Shown: one piece after another, positions 25,416 through 38,840 of the stretch | Layout of the letters: every line of letters starts with the position of its first letter | How positions within the stretch are numbered: the stretch's first letter is position 1 | Source: Salvelinus alpinus | Lineage: Eukaryota; Chordata; Actinopteri; Salmoniformes; Salmonidae | Direction: 5' to 3' | Length of the DNA stretch: 64,000 nt | Assembly (NCBI RefSeq): GCF_045679555.1 | Contig: NC_092096.1 | Location: forward strand, 20,622,688 to 20,686,687 | Notes under the pieces: generated by a model | What the model was told of the DNA's origin: nothing | Database searches by the model: none | The model's input: the letters and a program-made list of their open reading frames with translations, nothing else | Program-made: the position numbers and the translations under genes

Positions 25416-27685
25416 AACGACGCAGGAGATGAGAAGCAGGTACAGGGAGTGAAGGTTTATTAGCTGACGGACATGAAACAGAACAGGAACAGCGTCTGGA
25501 CAGGAACACATAACAACCATTAATGAGGACACAGGGAACACCACCAAGGAACAGACAGATATACAGGGGGTAATCAACAATATGAAGGAGACCAGGTGAG
25601 TCCAATGAGCGCAGCTGCGCGTAATGTTGGTAACAGGTGTGTATGATGACGGGTAGCCTGGCGCCCTCAAGCGCCAGGGAGGGGGAGCGGGAGCAGGCGT
25701 GGCTGCAAGTAGTTGGTGAAACAACAGCTGTGCTGGAATGAGGACAACCAGCATATTTTTCCCGGTGCTCCTTGTCTATTCTCTTTGCTAGTCGTCCCGG
25801 TTTTGACCAATGCCTGACACTGGACTACTTTCCCACCTGCCTGATCATCCTGCCTGCCCTGACTTTGAATCTGCCTACCCTTCAGTACCTATTGGACACT
25901 GAACTGGTTTTGACCTTCTGCCTGTACACGACCATTCTCTTGCCTACCCCTTTTTGATTGATAAACATTGTAAGACTCCAAACATCTTCCTCCTGTGTCT
26001 GCATCTGGGTCTCGCCTTGTGTCATGATAGTTGGAGCTTCCATGGCTGCTCCTGTACTAAGTTGACCTACTGTCGGGGCTGGTGTTTCTGCAGGTCCTGG
26101 CATGGTTTCGAGACCTGTTCAGATGTCTGGCGCTCATTAATGTTTGGTGTCAAAGGACACTTTGATTATGAATCAAGTTGACTTCATAGATTTTTTTATG
26201 ATTCCTTTGGCAATATAAAAATTAATACGCACACAACATATAAACAAAACCATTCACTGTGAAAGTTGATACATCTAGGCCCTTCATATAGGCTATGTGC
26301 AGCACTTCGTTTCATTTATCGCATCATTATTGTTTTCTTGCTCAAACCGCCACGCAAACTCGTACGTCTAATCGTTGTAAGTTATGTTAGGTACGGCGGA
26401 AGTTTCTGTAAGAGCAATGAATCGACCATTAACTCTCGTTCTGCCACTGAGTCCTTACTTAAGAACTATAGATGTATCACGTAAAGCAAGTGTTATTTTC
26501 ATGTGAAAATGTAAATGGAATGTATTTTTGTTCCATTGTTTACATTTTTGTTGGTGGCCCAGTCTTTGAAGATATTCACAAATTAAGGAGTGTGGCTTTA
26601 AGCATCCTCATCACAAGCTCCACAAACCCTGCTGGCTTACCAACTTCAACTGTTGTTTCAACCACATGGAATGCAGCCTAAAGAAAGGGAAAGGGGGATA
26701 CCTAGTCAGTTGTACAACTGAATGCATTCAACTGAAATATGTCTTCCGCATTTAACCCAACCCCTCTGAATCTAACAGAACCTGCTGTGGGAATCTACCT
26801 CTCTCTTGTTATTTAACCTTTGTTTCCTCATATCTCTCAGAACATACAAGTTTTTAAAGACTAAAAAGAACATTGTGGGAATCTGGCCTTGTGCTAGAAC
26901 CCTGAAATGCTGATACAGCTTGGTCCTAGCACCAGTCCTAGCACGTTCTTACTTAACAGTATGTTGTAAATAGTATGCATTACAATTAGTACACAGTAGC
27001 CTATGCAGTTTTAGTAAGTAGTAGGCAAGACAGATTTCGGACATGGCCTCTGTACTAGTCTAAAGACAGTTTGTGAAGGAGTAAGATGGCCGCTCCATTT
27101 AGGACTATAGCGGCCATTTCTGATTCGGCAAATTTGATAAAGCACAGAAGGATTGTAAGAACCCAACAACAGTAACTGGCACTACAGATGTATGGTCTTA
27201 ATTTGAGCCAGTTTGCTACAGCAGAAAAATAATCCTGCAGGAACAGGAAATGGGAATTATTATTTGGATTATAATGAATGTACATTTTTGTAGGGGTCGA
27301 TCCATTTTTCCTAAGGGGAGATTCATTCTGACATTTCAAACCTTTTTAATCCCATGGCGAGGTCAAATTGATGGTTGAGGCTTTCTGGTTTATTTTCTCA
27401 ATAGCTAGGTTTCCAGCAATTTGTTGGAAGATTTTCAAGCGAATATTTGAATATTCGGCCCAAAAATGTGCACATTTTACCAGCAGTGGTATGTTTCCAT
27501 CGAACTGGCTTCTTGACAATAAAAAACCATTGCGTAATGAGGTAGTGCACATAAAAAGCATTTTATCCTACATATTTTCTAATTGACCTAATGAAAAACT
27601 TTAATTCTACGCGTTTCCATCCCATATGGCACAAAAAGTCTGCCATAAACAGCAAATATTTTCACTCTGGTCTTGGCACATGTGT
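25416..27685. other. no host gene seen; repeat-rich spacer, copy 1
   Basis: 25,416-25,760 looks like part of an LTR-type repeat (GGTTTATTAGCTGACGGAC and a CGCCAGGGAGGGGGAGCGG block). 26,680-26,770 carries a common salmonid repeat (GTCTTCCGCATTTAACCCAA). No open frame here is convincing as a gene. Confidence 0.5.
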
Positions 27686-27687
27686 TA

Positions 27688-27975
27688 ATGGTGCAGCAGG
27701 TAGCCTAGTGGTTAGAGTGTTGGGATAGTAACCGAAAGGTTTCTGAATCAAATCCCTGATCTGACAAATTAAAAATCTGTTGTTATACCCCAGAACAAGG
27801 CAGTTAACCCACTGTTCACCGTTAGGCCGTCATTATAAATAAAAATGTGTTCTTAATTCTGAATCAAATCCCTGATCTGACAAATAAAAAATCTGTTGTT
27901 ATACCCCAGAACAAGGCAGTTAACCCACTGTTCACCGTTAGGCCGTCATTATAAATAAAAATGTGTTCTTAACTG
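27688..27975 (+). repeat. tRNA-derived SINE with internal 3' duplication, copy 1
   Basis: A-box region GCCTAGTGGTTAGAGTGTTG and B-box region AAATCCCTGATCTG start a SINE of the type at 1620. Its 3' part (TGAATCAAATCCCTGATC to AATGTGTTCTTAA) is present twice in tandem; the sister copy at 38,308 has it once. Confidence 0.8.
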
Positions 27976-27980
27976 ATCTG

Positions 27981-28340
27981 TGTAATGGTTGTCGTCGGGA
28001 GAAAGAGAGGACCAAGGTGCAGCGTGGGAAGTGTTCATCTTATTTAATGAAAGTGAACACTTCAAAATACAAAACAACAAAGTGAAAACCGAAACAGTTC
28101 TATCTGGTGCAGACACACAAAGACCGAAAATAACCACCCACAAAACCCAACAGAAAACAGGCTACCTAAATATGGTTCCCAATCAGAGACAATGACTAAC
28201 ACTTGCCTCTGATTGAGAACCATATCAGGCCAAACAAGAAAACCAACACAGAAACACAAAACATAGATTACCCACCCAACTCACGCCCTGACCACACTAA
28301 AACAAAGAAAATACAAAAGAACTATGGTCAGAACGTGACA
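27981..28340. mobile_element. solo LTR, copy 1
   Basis: TGTAATGGTTG...AGAACGTGACA, flanked by ATCTG/ACCTG (5-bp duplication with one mismatch). Same family as the element at 3255. Confidence 0.75.
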
Positions 28341-30528
28341 ACCTGCCTATTTAAATATATAAAAAAACAAATCTTCTATCTGATCTACCTGATCCTATAG
28401 CAGTACAATAAAACAGCAATCTGTGCCCTTGCTCACCCGACCTGTGTTGATTGACAGTTTGCTGGTCTAATGAGAGTGCTGAGTGTGTGTGTTTCATTAG
28501 CCAATCTGTAATGTTTTTTTGTTGTTGCAAGGGCCATGCCATGGTTACTGTGTCTGGCTGTGTGTATGTAGGAGAGTTAAAATGGCTATTCCATCAAACT
28601 TTAAATTATTAGAAAAGTACACAATGCAGAACAGAATATCCAGGTTGGTCAGTGGCTCAAAGACCTCTCTGATGAGCATAGGCTACCCGTCCTGTTGGGG
28701 GAGGACGCAAAGATCTGTGGGTTGGCAGCGCACTACATTGGTGCCTGCCATAAAATGAGGGACAGTGTCTGACAGACCAACCAACCTGCACATGTCCTCT
28801 ATGCTTATTGTTATTGTTCAATGTATGGTTATTTTGACACTTGGTTATTGTTGCTACTGTTGTCCCGTTGACAATTTTGATTCTTATTATTTTAATATTG
28901 TCAATATCCAAAGTAAGCTTTGGCAATATGTACATTGTTACGTCATGCCAATAAAGCAAATTGAATTGAATTGAAAGGTATGTGTTGCAGACTACTCCGG
29001 TGTAGAAGTCCATAACGTTAAATAAATAAAGCATCCCAAGGTTAATGCCATAGATATTGTTATAGGAGAGTGTGAGACTATTGAAACATGTAACTTTCAT
29101 AGTTGTATCGTTATTGATATAGTTTTACAGAGTGCTAAAAAATATGACTGTTACTAGCTAGCATGTCTTTCTGTGATGCAGATGGTTAGCTGAGCTGCCG
29201 ACTTATGCTAGCGCTGCATTATGAAAGATATAGTTTTAGCCCTCTAAGGGCGGAATGGGATAAATGTGATTTCACGTTGTAGCTTGTTTGTATTACTGTG
29301 TTTTTGTACGTGAGATGTATTTTAGTACTGTCAACACTGAAAGCTCCTAGCAATGTTTGGAGATGTGAGACAGGATATGTGTTTTACCTTTCTTCATGCT
29401 CCTCTATAGAACAACTTGACAAATGGTGCATTGGAGACTGATGTGTTCCTGTCCTGTCTTTTCAGAATATTATTGCAGGTATGGTTCTATTGTCTAAGAA
29501 TTACTATTATACATTCTTTGTATTAAATATTGTTTTTATGATTTTCTTTTATACATGATGGTTTTATGTATGAATGTGTTTGTCAGTCTGAGAAAACACA
29601 GAGAGAAAGAACAACTTGTCAGATGGTGCATTGGAGACGGATGTATTCCTGTCCTGTCTTTTCAGAATATTATTGCAGATCTACATAAAAGCCAAAAAGA
29701 CAGCTGTGGTTTCACTCTTCATTTCTTTGTTCTTCTGTGGTACATATAAAGACCGCTACATGTAGAATAATCCACTTAAACTCTGTCCACAAAATTAGTG
29801 AAAACATTACGAAACCAGGCCAGATAATTTCAAGTCATCAGTTTCAAGTCAAAGTCGAGTCCGGAGTCTTGAGGCACCAAGTCAAAGTCAAGTGTCAAGT
29901 TATTTTATTTTATGTGAAGTCCAGTCTCAAGTCATCAAATTTGTGACTGGAGTCCAAGTCACGTGACTCGAGTCGACAACTCTGGAGGATAGCACATGTC
30001 TTTGAGGGACCCCGTGCTCATGCTAATGAAAGACAACTTCCCTTGATTGTATAATGTCTTGGAGTTTCCTTAAAGGGGCAATCTACAGTTGAAACAATAA
30101 CAAAGTGGACACCCCACCACTGTTTTGGTAAAGAGCTGAAGGATGGGGCTGGAGAATGTAACCCTTCTCAAATTCATAGACCAAGCTAAGGATACAAAGA
30201 CTTTCCCAGGACAGCCACATCCCAGGAGCGTATGACTGACATACCAAAAATCTCACCCGGGTGTAGGACATGACCATAGGCTTCCTGATTGTCTTGGATG
30301 AGTCGTTTGGCGCTCTTCAGTTCCCCAGAGTTGGTATGACCTGTCTCATTGAAAATGTCAGTGACCGGAATTCTTAACTTCTTAGTGATCCCTTTTGCGC
30401 ACCAATCCTGTTTACGGGATTGATTTGACAACACCCAGTGAAATAGCAGCGCGCCAAATTCAAAAACAGAAATACTCATAATAATAATAATTCATAAATC
30501 ATACAAGTGTTATACATCGGTTTAAAGA
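28341..30528. other. non-coding spacer, copy 1; AAGTC-rich MITE-like patch
   Basis: No gene is supported. 29,800-29,985 is a patch of degenerate CAAGTCA/GAGTC motifs ending TCACGTGACTCGAGTCGAC, typical of a teleost hAT-like repeat. A short internal repeat of the ACAACTTG...GATGGTGCATTGGAGAC type occurs twice (29,410 and 29,610). Confidence 0.5.
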
Positions 30529-31430
30529 TTAACTTCTTGTTAATCCAGCCACAGTGACAGATTTCAAAAAGGCTTTATGGCGAAAGCAAACCATGCTATT
30601 ATCTGAGGACAGCACCCCATCAAACAAACACATGAAAATCACATTTCAACCCGCCAGGTGCGACACAAGTCAGAAATAACGATATAATTCATGCCTTACC
30701 TTTGAAGATCTTCTTCTGTTGGCACTCCAATATGTCCATTAAACATCACAAATGGTCCTTTTGTTCGATAAATTCTGTTGTTATATCTCCAAAATGTCAA
30801 TTTATTTGGCGCGTTTGATCCAGAAAAACACCGGTTCCAACTCGCGCAACATGACTACAAAGTATCTAATATAGTTACCTGTAAACTTGATCCAAACATT
30901 ACAAACAACTATCCAAATCCAACTTTAGGTATTTTTAAACGTAAATAATCAATCAAATTTAAGACGGGATAAACTGCGTTCAATAGCGGATAAAAACAAT
31001 GTGGAGCGAGCTTTCAGGTCGTGCGCCCCAACCACAACAGTACACTAAACTCGACCCTCGTTCTGAACAGCCCTACTTCTTAATTTCTCAAAGGAAAAAC
31101 ATCAACCAATTTCTAAAGACTTCTTGTCATCCACTGGAAGCAATAGGAACTGTAAGCAAGTGCCTTAGAAATCTAGATCCACATAGAAAAGCCATTGAAA
31201 AGAGCGTGACCTCAAAAAAGAAATCCTGGATGGTTTGTCCTCGGGGTTTCACCTGCCAAATAAGTTATGTTATACTCAGACATAATTTTAACAGTTTTAG
31301 AAACGTTAGAGTGTTTTCTATCCAATTATATGCATATCCTAGCTTCTGGGCCTGAGTAGCAGGCAGTTTACTTTGGGCACACTTTTCATCCGGACGTGAA
31401 AATAGTGCCCCCTAGCCTTAATAAGTTTAA
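30529..31430. mobile_element. TTAA-flanked piggyBac-like MITE, copy 1
   Basis: Bounded by TTAA at both ends. The left end is TTAACTTCTTGTTAATCCAG; the inverted right end is TTAAACTTATTAAGGCTAGG followed by GGGCACTATTTTCACG. The 118-codon open frame inside is fortuitous for a MITE. A relative cuts the Polinton at 45,002. Confidence 0.8.
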
Positions 31431-31703
31431 ACAACAGTGGGTGATACTGTAATCCTAATTCTACTTTCACTTAATCCAGACTATAGTAAATGGTTCTACT
31501 AAACTCAAATATATTTCACACACGGATCTCACAGAGACAACCGCATGATAGACTTCAATTCCTAATAATATTTCTTAAGGGTGTAGAGTAACAGTAATAT
31601 TTTATTCACCAGTGCCCCTGGTGAAAGAGTCACAAAGTAATTGTCTATGAAAATCTCTACAGAACCCAACTTCCTTATAGTAATTATACTGGTATACTAA
31701 GGG

Positions 31704-31997
31704 TTGTACATTTCCTATACTGTCCTGGGGGAAGGGAAGGCCCTTACTGTCTACTCAGACTCAGCATATGCTATTGGGGTTTGTTTGTCATGGTGTGGGT
31801 TTTGGGGAGCAAGAGGGTTTACTAACACCACAGGCACACCTATTAAAAACAGACCTTATGCTGAACAGTTGAATGAATCTATGCGAAAACCTAACAAATT
31901 GGTTATTGTTAAGGTTGAGGCACACACGGGTAGGAGTGATTATGCTAGTATTGTCTGCTTACCTTGTTCAATTTGGAGCTCTGGCACCATGGTGTAG
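31704..31997 (+). pseudogene. endogenous-retrovirus RNase H fragment, copy 1
   Basis: The translation shows the retroviral RNase H pattern: LTVYSDSAYAIGVC (catalytic DS), WGARGFTNTTGTPIKN, and VIVKVEAHTGRSDYAS (the AHT block with the catalytic His). No protease, RT or integrase flanks it. It is an old broken copy with only this piece of pol readable. Confidence 0.75.
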
Positions 31998-32044
31998 AAT
32001 CTCCTCCAACTGGGGTGGACACTCACTCCTGGCAAGCTTGCCAA

Positions 32045-32728
32045 ATGTTGGGGTAAGTTCTTTGTTCCTTGTCAATCATTGGCTTATTGATGAAATCAGC
32101 AATCAGACAATATCTTCTTTAAACAAACCAATCAAACCTTTATTAATGCAATTGCAGACAGAAGTTGACAACGGAAACACAGCACGCATGTTTCAGAGTA
32201 AATTCTGCTAGATAAAAAAGGTCAAAGTTGCTTTAATATGCTTGCAGTCAACCCCTAGTGATGTAAATGCCTACGTCAACACCTTCTACTCCTGAGACCA
32301 GGCCCGTGCATATACAGTTATACAAACGTGCAGGAGAAAACAATAGTCCAGTGTTTTCTAAGGGCTCGGCAGTCATTTTCCATTCCCGTGTGGCTTACAG
32401 TGGTGTGTCTGACTTGTCTCTTATCTATTTACTCCCCTGCAGGGGTCTGTGTCTATGTATCTTTTAGCCTTGAGGCGATTTCTCACAGACACCCTGTTTT
32501 GACTGCAATGGCTCACACATCTGCTCAGACCGTTTCTTATAAGAGGCAGAGACTAGAAAAGAACTGTGGAACAGTATTAAGCCTTATAATGCACATATTG
32601 CTAATCTGTGGTCCAGGACCCTATAAATGTAGTGGTGGAAGATCTTATAGCCCTTCCCCTTCTATTAATACAACATAAGCATAATCAATTATTATAATAC
32701 ATCAATCATTTGGTGCAGCCCCTATCAT
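32045..32728. mobile_element. LTR-like unit next to the RNase H fragment, copy 1
   Basis: It runs from TGTTGGGGTAAG to GCCCCTATCA, so its ends are TG...CA with imperfect inverted GGGG motifs. AATAAAGG is present on the minus strand near 32,137. It may be a retroviral LTR, but orientation relative to the RNase H fragment is unclear and no target duplication was found. Confidence 0.3.
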
Positions 32729-33045
32729 GACCCCAAAGTGACCCCATCAACAGGTAAGGTGGAGGTGATATGATCCTTGACTAGTCTCTCAAAGCACTTC
32801 ATGATGACAGAAGTGAGTGCAACGGGCGGTAGTAATTTAGTTGAATTACCTTTGCCGCCTTGGGTTCAGGGACAACGGTGGCCATCTTGTAGCATGTTGG
32901 TACAGCAGACTGGGACAGGGAGAGATTGAATATGTCCGTAAACACACCAGCCAGCTGCTCTGTGCATCCTCTGAGGACGCGGCTATGGATGCCGTCTGGG
33001 CAGGCAGCGTTGTGAGGGTTAACACTTTTAAATGTCTTACTGTTT
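32729..33045 (-). mobile_element. LINE RT fragment, copy 1
   Basis: The minus strand gives [19 protein letters not shown] and [13 protein letters not shown], the RT fingers region of CR1/Rex-type LINEs. Copy 1 has eight bases near 32,853 (GCCGCCTT or an equivalent shift) that copy 2 lacks at about 63,886. Confidence 0.75.
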
Positions 33046-34319
33046 AGAAATACTGAATTTATTTGAGCACCATAGATGAAAGCCGGACGAAACCCAAACG
33101 CTGTTTTTCTCGAAATAAATCTTCATAAACAAAAAGGCACAGAGCGAATCCAAAGTGCAAAATTTAAAGTACTCAGGAAATAGTAGGAGAGATTCCTCTC
33201 AGGAAAACAAGTAACATTCACAATGACCGAAGAGAAATGGCAGAGGGAGTATATATATAGTGATTGGAACCAGGTGTGGGTATTGATGACGAGACAAGTC
33301 CGGGGTTGATGTGTGAAGGGCGTTTGCCAGCAGTAGGTTCAGCAGCAGCTAGAAGGCTGGCGACACCGAACGCCTGAGCTGGACAGGAAGGGGAGCCAAA
33401 GCGAAGGCTGGTGTGACATACTTAGGCCTCCTACTCATTACCAAGTGAGAATAACTTCAAACAAACTGTATTGCAACATGTAAAAGTACCTTACATTTCT
33501 TACAAAATAATAAGGATTAATAATTGTATTTTCTGTGAATAAACAAAGATATAACAGAAAAGCAACTATTCTAGTGGTGTCTCAAATCTATAGCCAATAG
33601 AATTGAATAGCCTACATAGCTAGTTTAGAAAAACAGGATTGTCTTTTTCTCCCCTTCTCAACGTTACCAGTAACAATGGAAATCAATAACTGTCTCTGTC
33701 CTCATATGCTTCTTTCTTGTAAGCATTTTCCCATCCTGGAGTCCAAGACTTTGTGGAAATCTGTGGTCGACAAGAACAAACAATGTATGACAAGGTAGCA
33801 TTAAACACTGTTACCCTATACTGGTTATCATTATTTATTTTTACATTTATTTAACTAGGCAAGTCAGTTAAGAACAAATTCTTATTTACAATGACGGCCT
33901 ACCAAAAGGCCTCCTGTGGGGACCGGGAATGGAGATTAAAAATGTAAAATAAATCAAATATAAATATAGGACAAAACACACATCACGACAAGGGAGACAA
34001 CACAACACTACATAAAGAGAGACCTAAGACAACAATATAGCAAGGCAGCAACACATGACAACACAACATGGTAGCAGCACAAAACATGGTACAAACATTA
34101 TTGGGCACAGACAACAGCACAAAGGGCAAGAAGGTAGAGACAACAATACATCACACAAAGCAGCCACAACTGTCAGTAAGAGTGTCCATGATTGAGTCTT
34201 TGAATGAAGCGACTGAGATAAAACTGTCCAGTTTGAGTGTTAGTTGCAGCTCGTTCCAGTCGCTAGCTGCAGCAAACTGAAAAGAGGAGCAACCCAGGGA
34301 TGTGTGTGCTTTGGGGACC

Positions 34320-36032
34320 TTTAACAGAATGTAACTGGTAGAACAGGTGTTGTATGTGGAGGATGAAGGCTGCAGTAGATAGAATCAAGGGCAATGGTGA
34401 CATTATTGAGGACCTTTAAGGTTGCAGTGACGCATCCATAACCTGAGCGGAAACCAGATTGCATACCCAAGAGTATATTATAGACATCAAGAAAGCCAGT
34501 CAGTTGATTATTGGCAAGTTTTTCCAACGCTTTTGATAAACAGGGCAAAATAGAAATAGGCCTATAACAGTTAGGATAAGCTTGATCTCCCCCTTTAAAT
34601 AAAGGACAAACTGTGGCTGCCTTCCAAGCAATGGGAACCAGTTTTAAAGGTTGGTGATAGGCTTGGCGATGATAGGGGCAGCAACCTTAAAGAAGAAAGG
34701 GGGTCAGGTTTAAGGAGCTCCTTTAGCACCTCAGACTCAGTGACTGCCCGCAGGCAGAAACTTTGTAGCGCGGCAGGGGAAAAAGAGGGAGAAGCGTCGG
34801 GGATAGTCCCATTAGAAGGGGTGGGAGATGAGGAAGTGTTGGACGGGCAAGGAGGCATGGCTGAGTCAAATAGGAATCTTGACTTAATAAAGTGGCGATT
34901 AAAGAGCTCAGCCATGTGCTTCTTGTCAGTAATAACAACATCATCAACATTAAGGGACATGGGCAACTGTGAGGAGGAGGGTTTATTCTCCAGGTCTTTA
35001 ACCGTTTTCCAGAACTTCTTGGGGTTAGACCCACAGAGAGAGAACTGCTCTTTAAAGTAACTAACTTTGGCCTTCCGGATAGCCCGAGTGCACTTATTTA
35101 TCATTTGCCTGAACAAGAGCCTGTCAGCCTGAGTATGCGTGTGCCAAGCCTTTTGCCAAATGCAATTCTTGAGGTGGAGTAACTCTGCAAGATCACAGTC
35201 GAACCAGGGGCTGAACCTGTTTTTAATTCTCATTTTCTTTATGGGGGCGTGTTTGTTAACAATACCACTGAAAATATCAAAAAAGAAGGTCCAAATGTCT
35301 TCGACAGAGGGGATCAAGCTGATTCTATACCATTTTACAGAGGCCAGTTCATGAAGGAAGGCTAGCTTATTTAAGTTTTTTGCAAGCGTCTATGACAAAT
35401 CAAGACAGGTCGTTTCACTGAGTAGCCATTACGAACACAGGCTGTAAAACAGCTAAGTCATTACAGAAAACACCAGACTGATACCTATCAGGATTATTTC
35501 TGAGTATAACATCGAGAGTAGCCTTCTCTGGGTGTTTGGAGTGATACCTTCTGGGATTGGTAATCTGAGAAACATTTAGGGAGTCCCATTGCTTTAGGAC
35601 TTGGTCAGGTGGTTTATGCATGTCCCAGTTTAGGTCACCTAGCAGGACAAATTCAGACTTAGTGTAAGGGGCCAGGAGAGAGCTTAGGGCAGGTAGGGTA
35701 CAGGCCGGTGCTGATTGAGGACAATAGCACCCAGCAACAGTCAACAAATAACTATTTGAAAATTTAAATGCTTAAAACCAGCAAATCAAATTGTTTGGGG
35801 ACAGACTTGGTGGAGACAACCGAGCACTGAAGGTGATCCTTGGTAAAGATTGCTACTCCCCCACCTTTGGAAGATCTGTCTTGCCAAAAAAGGTTTTAAC
35901 CAGAAAGATTAAACGTCAGTTTTCAAAACACTCTTCCTTAACCACGTCTCAGTAATGACTAACACATCTGGATTGGATCTGTGAACCCACAATTTCAATT
36001 GATCCATTTTAGGTAATAAGCTTCTTATAAAG
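34320..36032 (-). mobile_element. CR1/L2-group LINE remnant, copy 2
   Basis: Same order of endonuclease, linker and RT-fingers pieces as in copy 1, with a few substitutions (e.g. DMHKPPDQ for DMLKPPDQ). Confidence 0.85.
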
Positions 36033-38307
36033 GAACGACGCAGGAGATGAGAAGCAGGTACAGAGAGTGAAGGTTTATTAGCTGACGGACATGAAACGGA
36101 ACAGGAACAGCGTCTGGACAGGAACACATAACAACCATTAATGAGGACACAGGGAACACCACCAAGGAACAGACAGATATACAGGGGGTAATCAACAATA
36201 TGAAGTAGACCAGGTGAGTCCAATGAGCGCAGCTGTGCGTAATGTTGGTAACAGGTGTGTATGATGACGGGTAGCCTGGCGCCCTCAAGCGCCAGGGAGG
36301 GGGAGCGGGAGCAGGCGTGGCTGCAAGTAGTTGGTGAAACAACAGCTGTGCTGGAATGAGGACAACCAGCATATTTTTCCCGGTGCTCCTTGTCTATTCT
36401 CTTTGCTAGTCGTCCCGGTTTTGACCACTGCCTGACACTGGACTACTTTCCCACCTGCCTGATCATCCTGCCTGCCCTGACTTTGAATCTGCCTACCCTT
36501 CAGTACCTATTGGACTCTGAACTGGTTTTGACCTTCTGCCTGTACACGACCATTCTCTTGCCTACCCCTTTTTGATTGATAAACATTGTAAGACTCCAAC
36601 CATCTTCCTCCTGTGTCTGCATCTGGGTCTCGCCTTGTGTCATGATAGTTGGAGCTTCCATGGCTGCTCCTGTACTAAGTTGACCTACTGTCGGGGCTGG
36701 TGTTTCTGCAGGTCCTGGCATGGTTTCGAGACCTGTTCAGAAGTCTGGCGCTCATTAATGTTTGGTGTCAAAGGACACTTTGATTATGAATCAAGTTGAC
36801 TTCATAGATTTTTTATGATTCCTTTGGCAATATAAAAATTAATACGCACACAACATATAAACAAAACCATTCACTGTGAAAGTTGATACATCTAGGCCCT
36901 TCATATAGGCTATGTGGAGCACTTCGTTTCATTTATCGCATCATTATTGTTTTCTTGCTCTAACCGCCACGCAAACTCGTACGTCTAATCGTTGTAAGTT
37001 ATGTTAGGTACGGCGGAGGTTTCTGTAAGAGCAATGAATCGACCATTAACTCTCGTTCTGCCACTGAGTCCTTACTTAAGAACTATAGATGTATCACGTA
37101 AAGCAAGTGTTATTTGCATGTGAAAATGTAAATGGAATGTATTTTTGTTCCATTGTTTACATTTTTGTTGGTGGCCCAGTCTTTGAAGATATTCACAAAT
37201 TAAGGAGTGTGGCTTTAAGCATCCTCATCACAAGCTCCACAAACCCTGCTGGCTTACCAACTTCAACTGTTGTTTCAACCACATGGAATGCAGCCTAAAG
37301 AAAGGGAAAGGGGGATACCTAGTCAGTTGTACAACTGAATGCATTCAACTGAAATATGTCTTCCGCATTTAACCCAACCCCTCTGAATCTAGCAGAACCT
37401 GCTGTGGGAATCTACCTCTCTCTTGTTATTTAACCTTTGTTTCCTCATATCTCTCAGAACATACACGTTTTTAAAGACTAAAAATAACATTGTGGGGCTC
37501 TGGCCTTGTGCTAGAACCCTGAAATGCTGATACAGCTTGGTCCTAGCACCAGTCCTAGCACGTTCTTACTTAACAGTATGTTGTAAATAGTATGCATTAC
37601 AATTAGTACACAGTAGCCTATGCAGTTTTAGTAAGTAGTAGGCAAGACAGATTTCGGACATGGCCTCTGTACTAGGCTAAAGACAGTTTGTGAAGGAGTA
37701 AGATGGCCGCTCCATTTAGGACTATAACGGCCATCTCTGATTCGGCAAATTTGATAAAGCACAGAAGGATTGTAGAACCCAACAACAGTAACTGGCACTA
37801 CAGATGTATGGTCTTAATTTGAGCCAGATTGCTACAGCAGAAAAATAATCCTGCAGGAACAGGAAATGGGAATTATTATTTGGATTATAATGAATGTACA
37901 TTTTTGTAGGGGTTGATCCATTTTTCCTAAGGGGAGATTCATTCTGACATTTCAAACCTTTTTAATCCCATGGCGAGGTCAAATTGATGGTTGAGGCTTT
38001 CTGATTTATTTTCTCAATAGCTAGGTTTCCAGCAATTTGTTAGAAGATTTTCAAGCGAATATTTGAATATTCGGCCCAAAAATGTGCACATTTTACCAGC
38101 AGTGGTAGGTTTCCATCGAACTGGCTTCTTGACAATAAAAAACCATTGCGTAATGACGTAGTGCACATAAAAAGCATTTTATCCTACATATTTTCTAATT
38201 GACCTAATGAAAAACTTTAATTCATCGCGCTTCCATCCCATATGGCACAAAAAGTCTGCCATAAACAGCAAATATTCTCACTCTGGTCTTGGCACATGTG
38301 TTAATGG

Positions 38308-38475
38308 TGCAGCAGGTAGCCTAGTGGTTAGAGTGTTGGGCTAGTAACCGAAAGGTTTCTGGATCAAATCCCTGATCTGACAAATTAAAAATCTGTTGTT
38401 ATACCCCAGAACAAGGCAGTTAACCCACTGTTCACCGTTAGGCCGTCATTATAAATAAGAATGTGTTCTTAACTG
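38308..38475 (+). repeat. tRNA-derived SINE, copy 2
   Basis: Same SINE as 27,688 but with a single 3' part, the ancestral state. Confidence 0.8.
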
Positions 38476-38480
38476 ATCTG

Positions 38481-38840
38481 TGTAACGGTTGTCGTCGGGA
38501 GAAAGAGAGGACCAAGGTGCAGCATGGGAAGTGTTCATCTTATTTAATGAAAGTGAACACTTCAAAATACAAAACAACAAAGTGAAAACCGAAACAGTTC
38601 TATCTGGTGCAGACACACAAAGACTGAAAATAACCACCCACAAAACCCAACAGAAAACAGGCTACCTAAATATGGTTCCCAATCAGAGACAATGACTAAC
38701 ACCTGCCTCTGATTGAGAACCATATCAGGCCAAACAAGAAAACCAACACAGAAACACAAAACATAGATTACCCACCCAACTCACGCCCTGACCACACTAA
38801 AACAAAGAAAATACAAAAGAACTATGGTCAGAACGTGACA
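38481..38840. mobile_element. solo LTR, copy 2
   Basis: TGTAACGGTTG...AGAACGTGACA with the same flanks as copy 1. Confidence 0.75.

Larger units (their letters stand above)
22927..33546 (+). repeat. tandem segmental duplication, copy 1 (uninterrupted)
   Basis: A unit of about 10.6 kb made of repeats. Its first 6.1 kb (to ~29,064) recurs at 33,547-39,558 and its remainder (29,065 to at least 32,960) recurs at 60,099-64,000. The match is near-continuous with scattered single-base changes. Its junction GATATTGTTATAGGAGAGTG (29,052-29,071) is the empty site of the LINE found in copy 2. Confidence 0.92.

Noticed and set aside
30999..31355. 118-residue protein, present twice (also 62,033)
   Set aside because: It is inside a TTAA-flanked MITE that is non-coding elsewhere; the second copy is only the duplicated unit.
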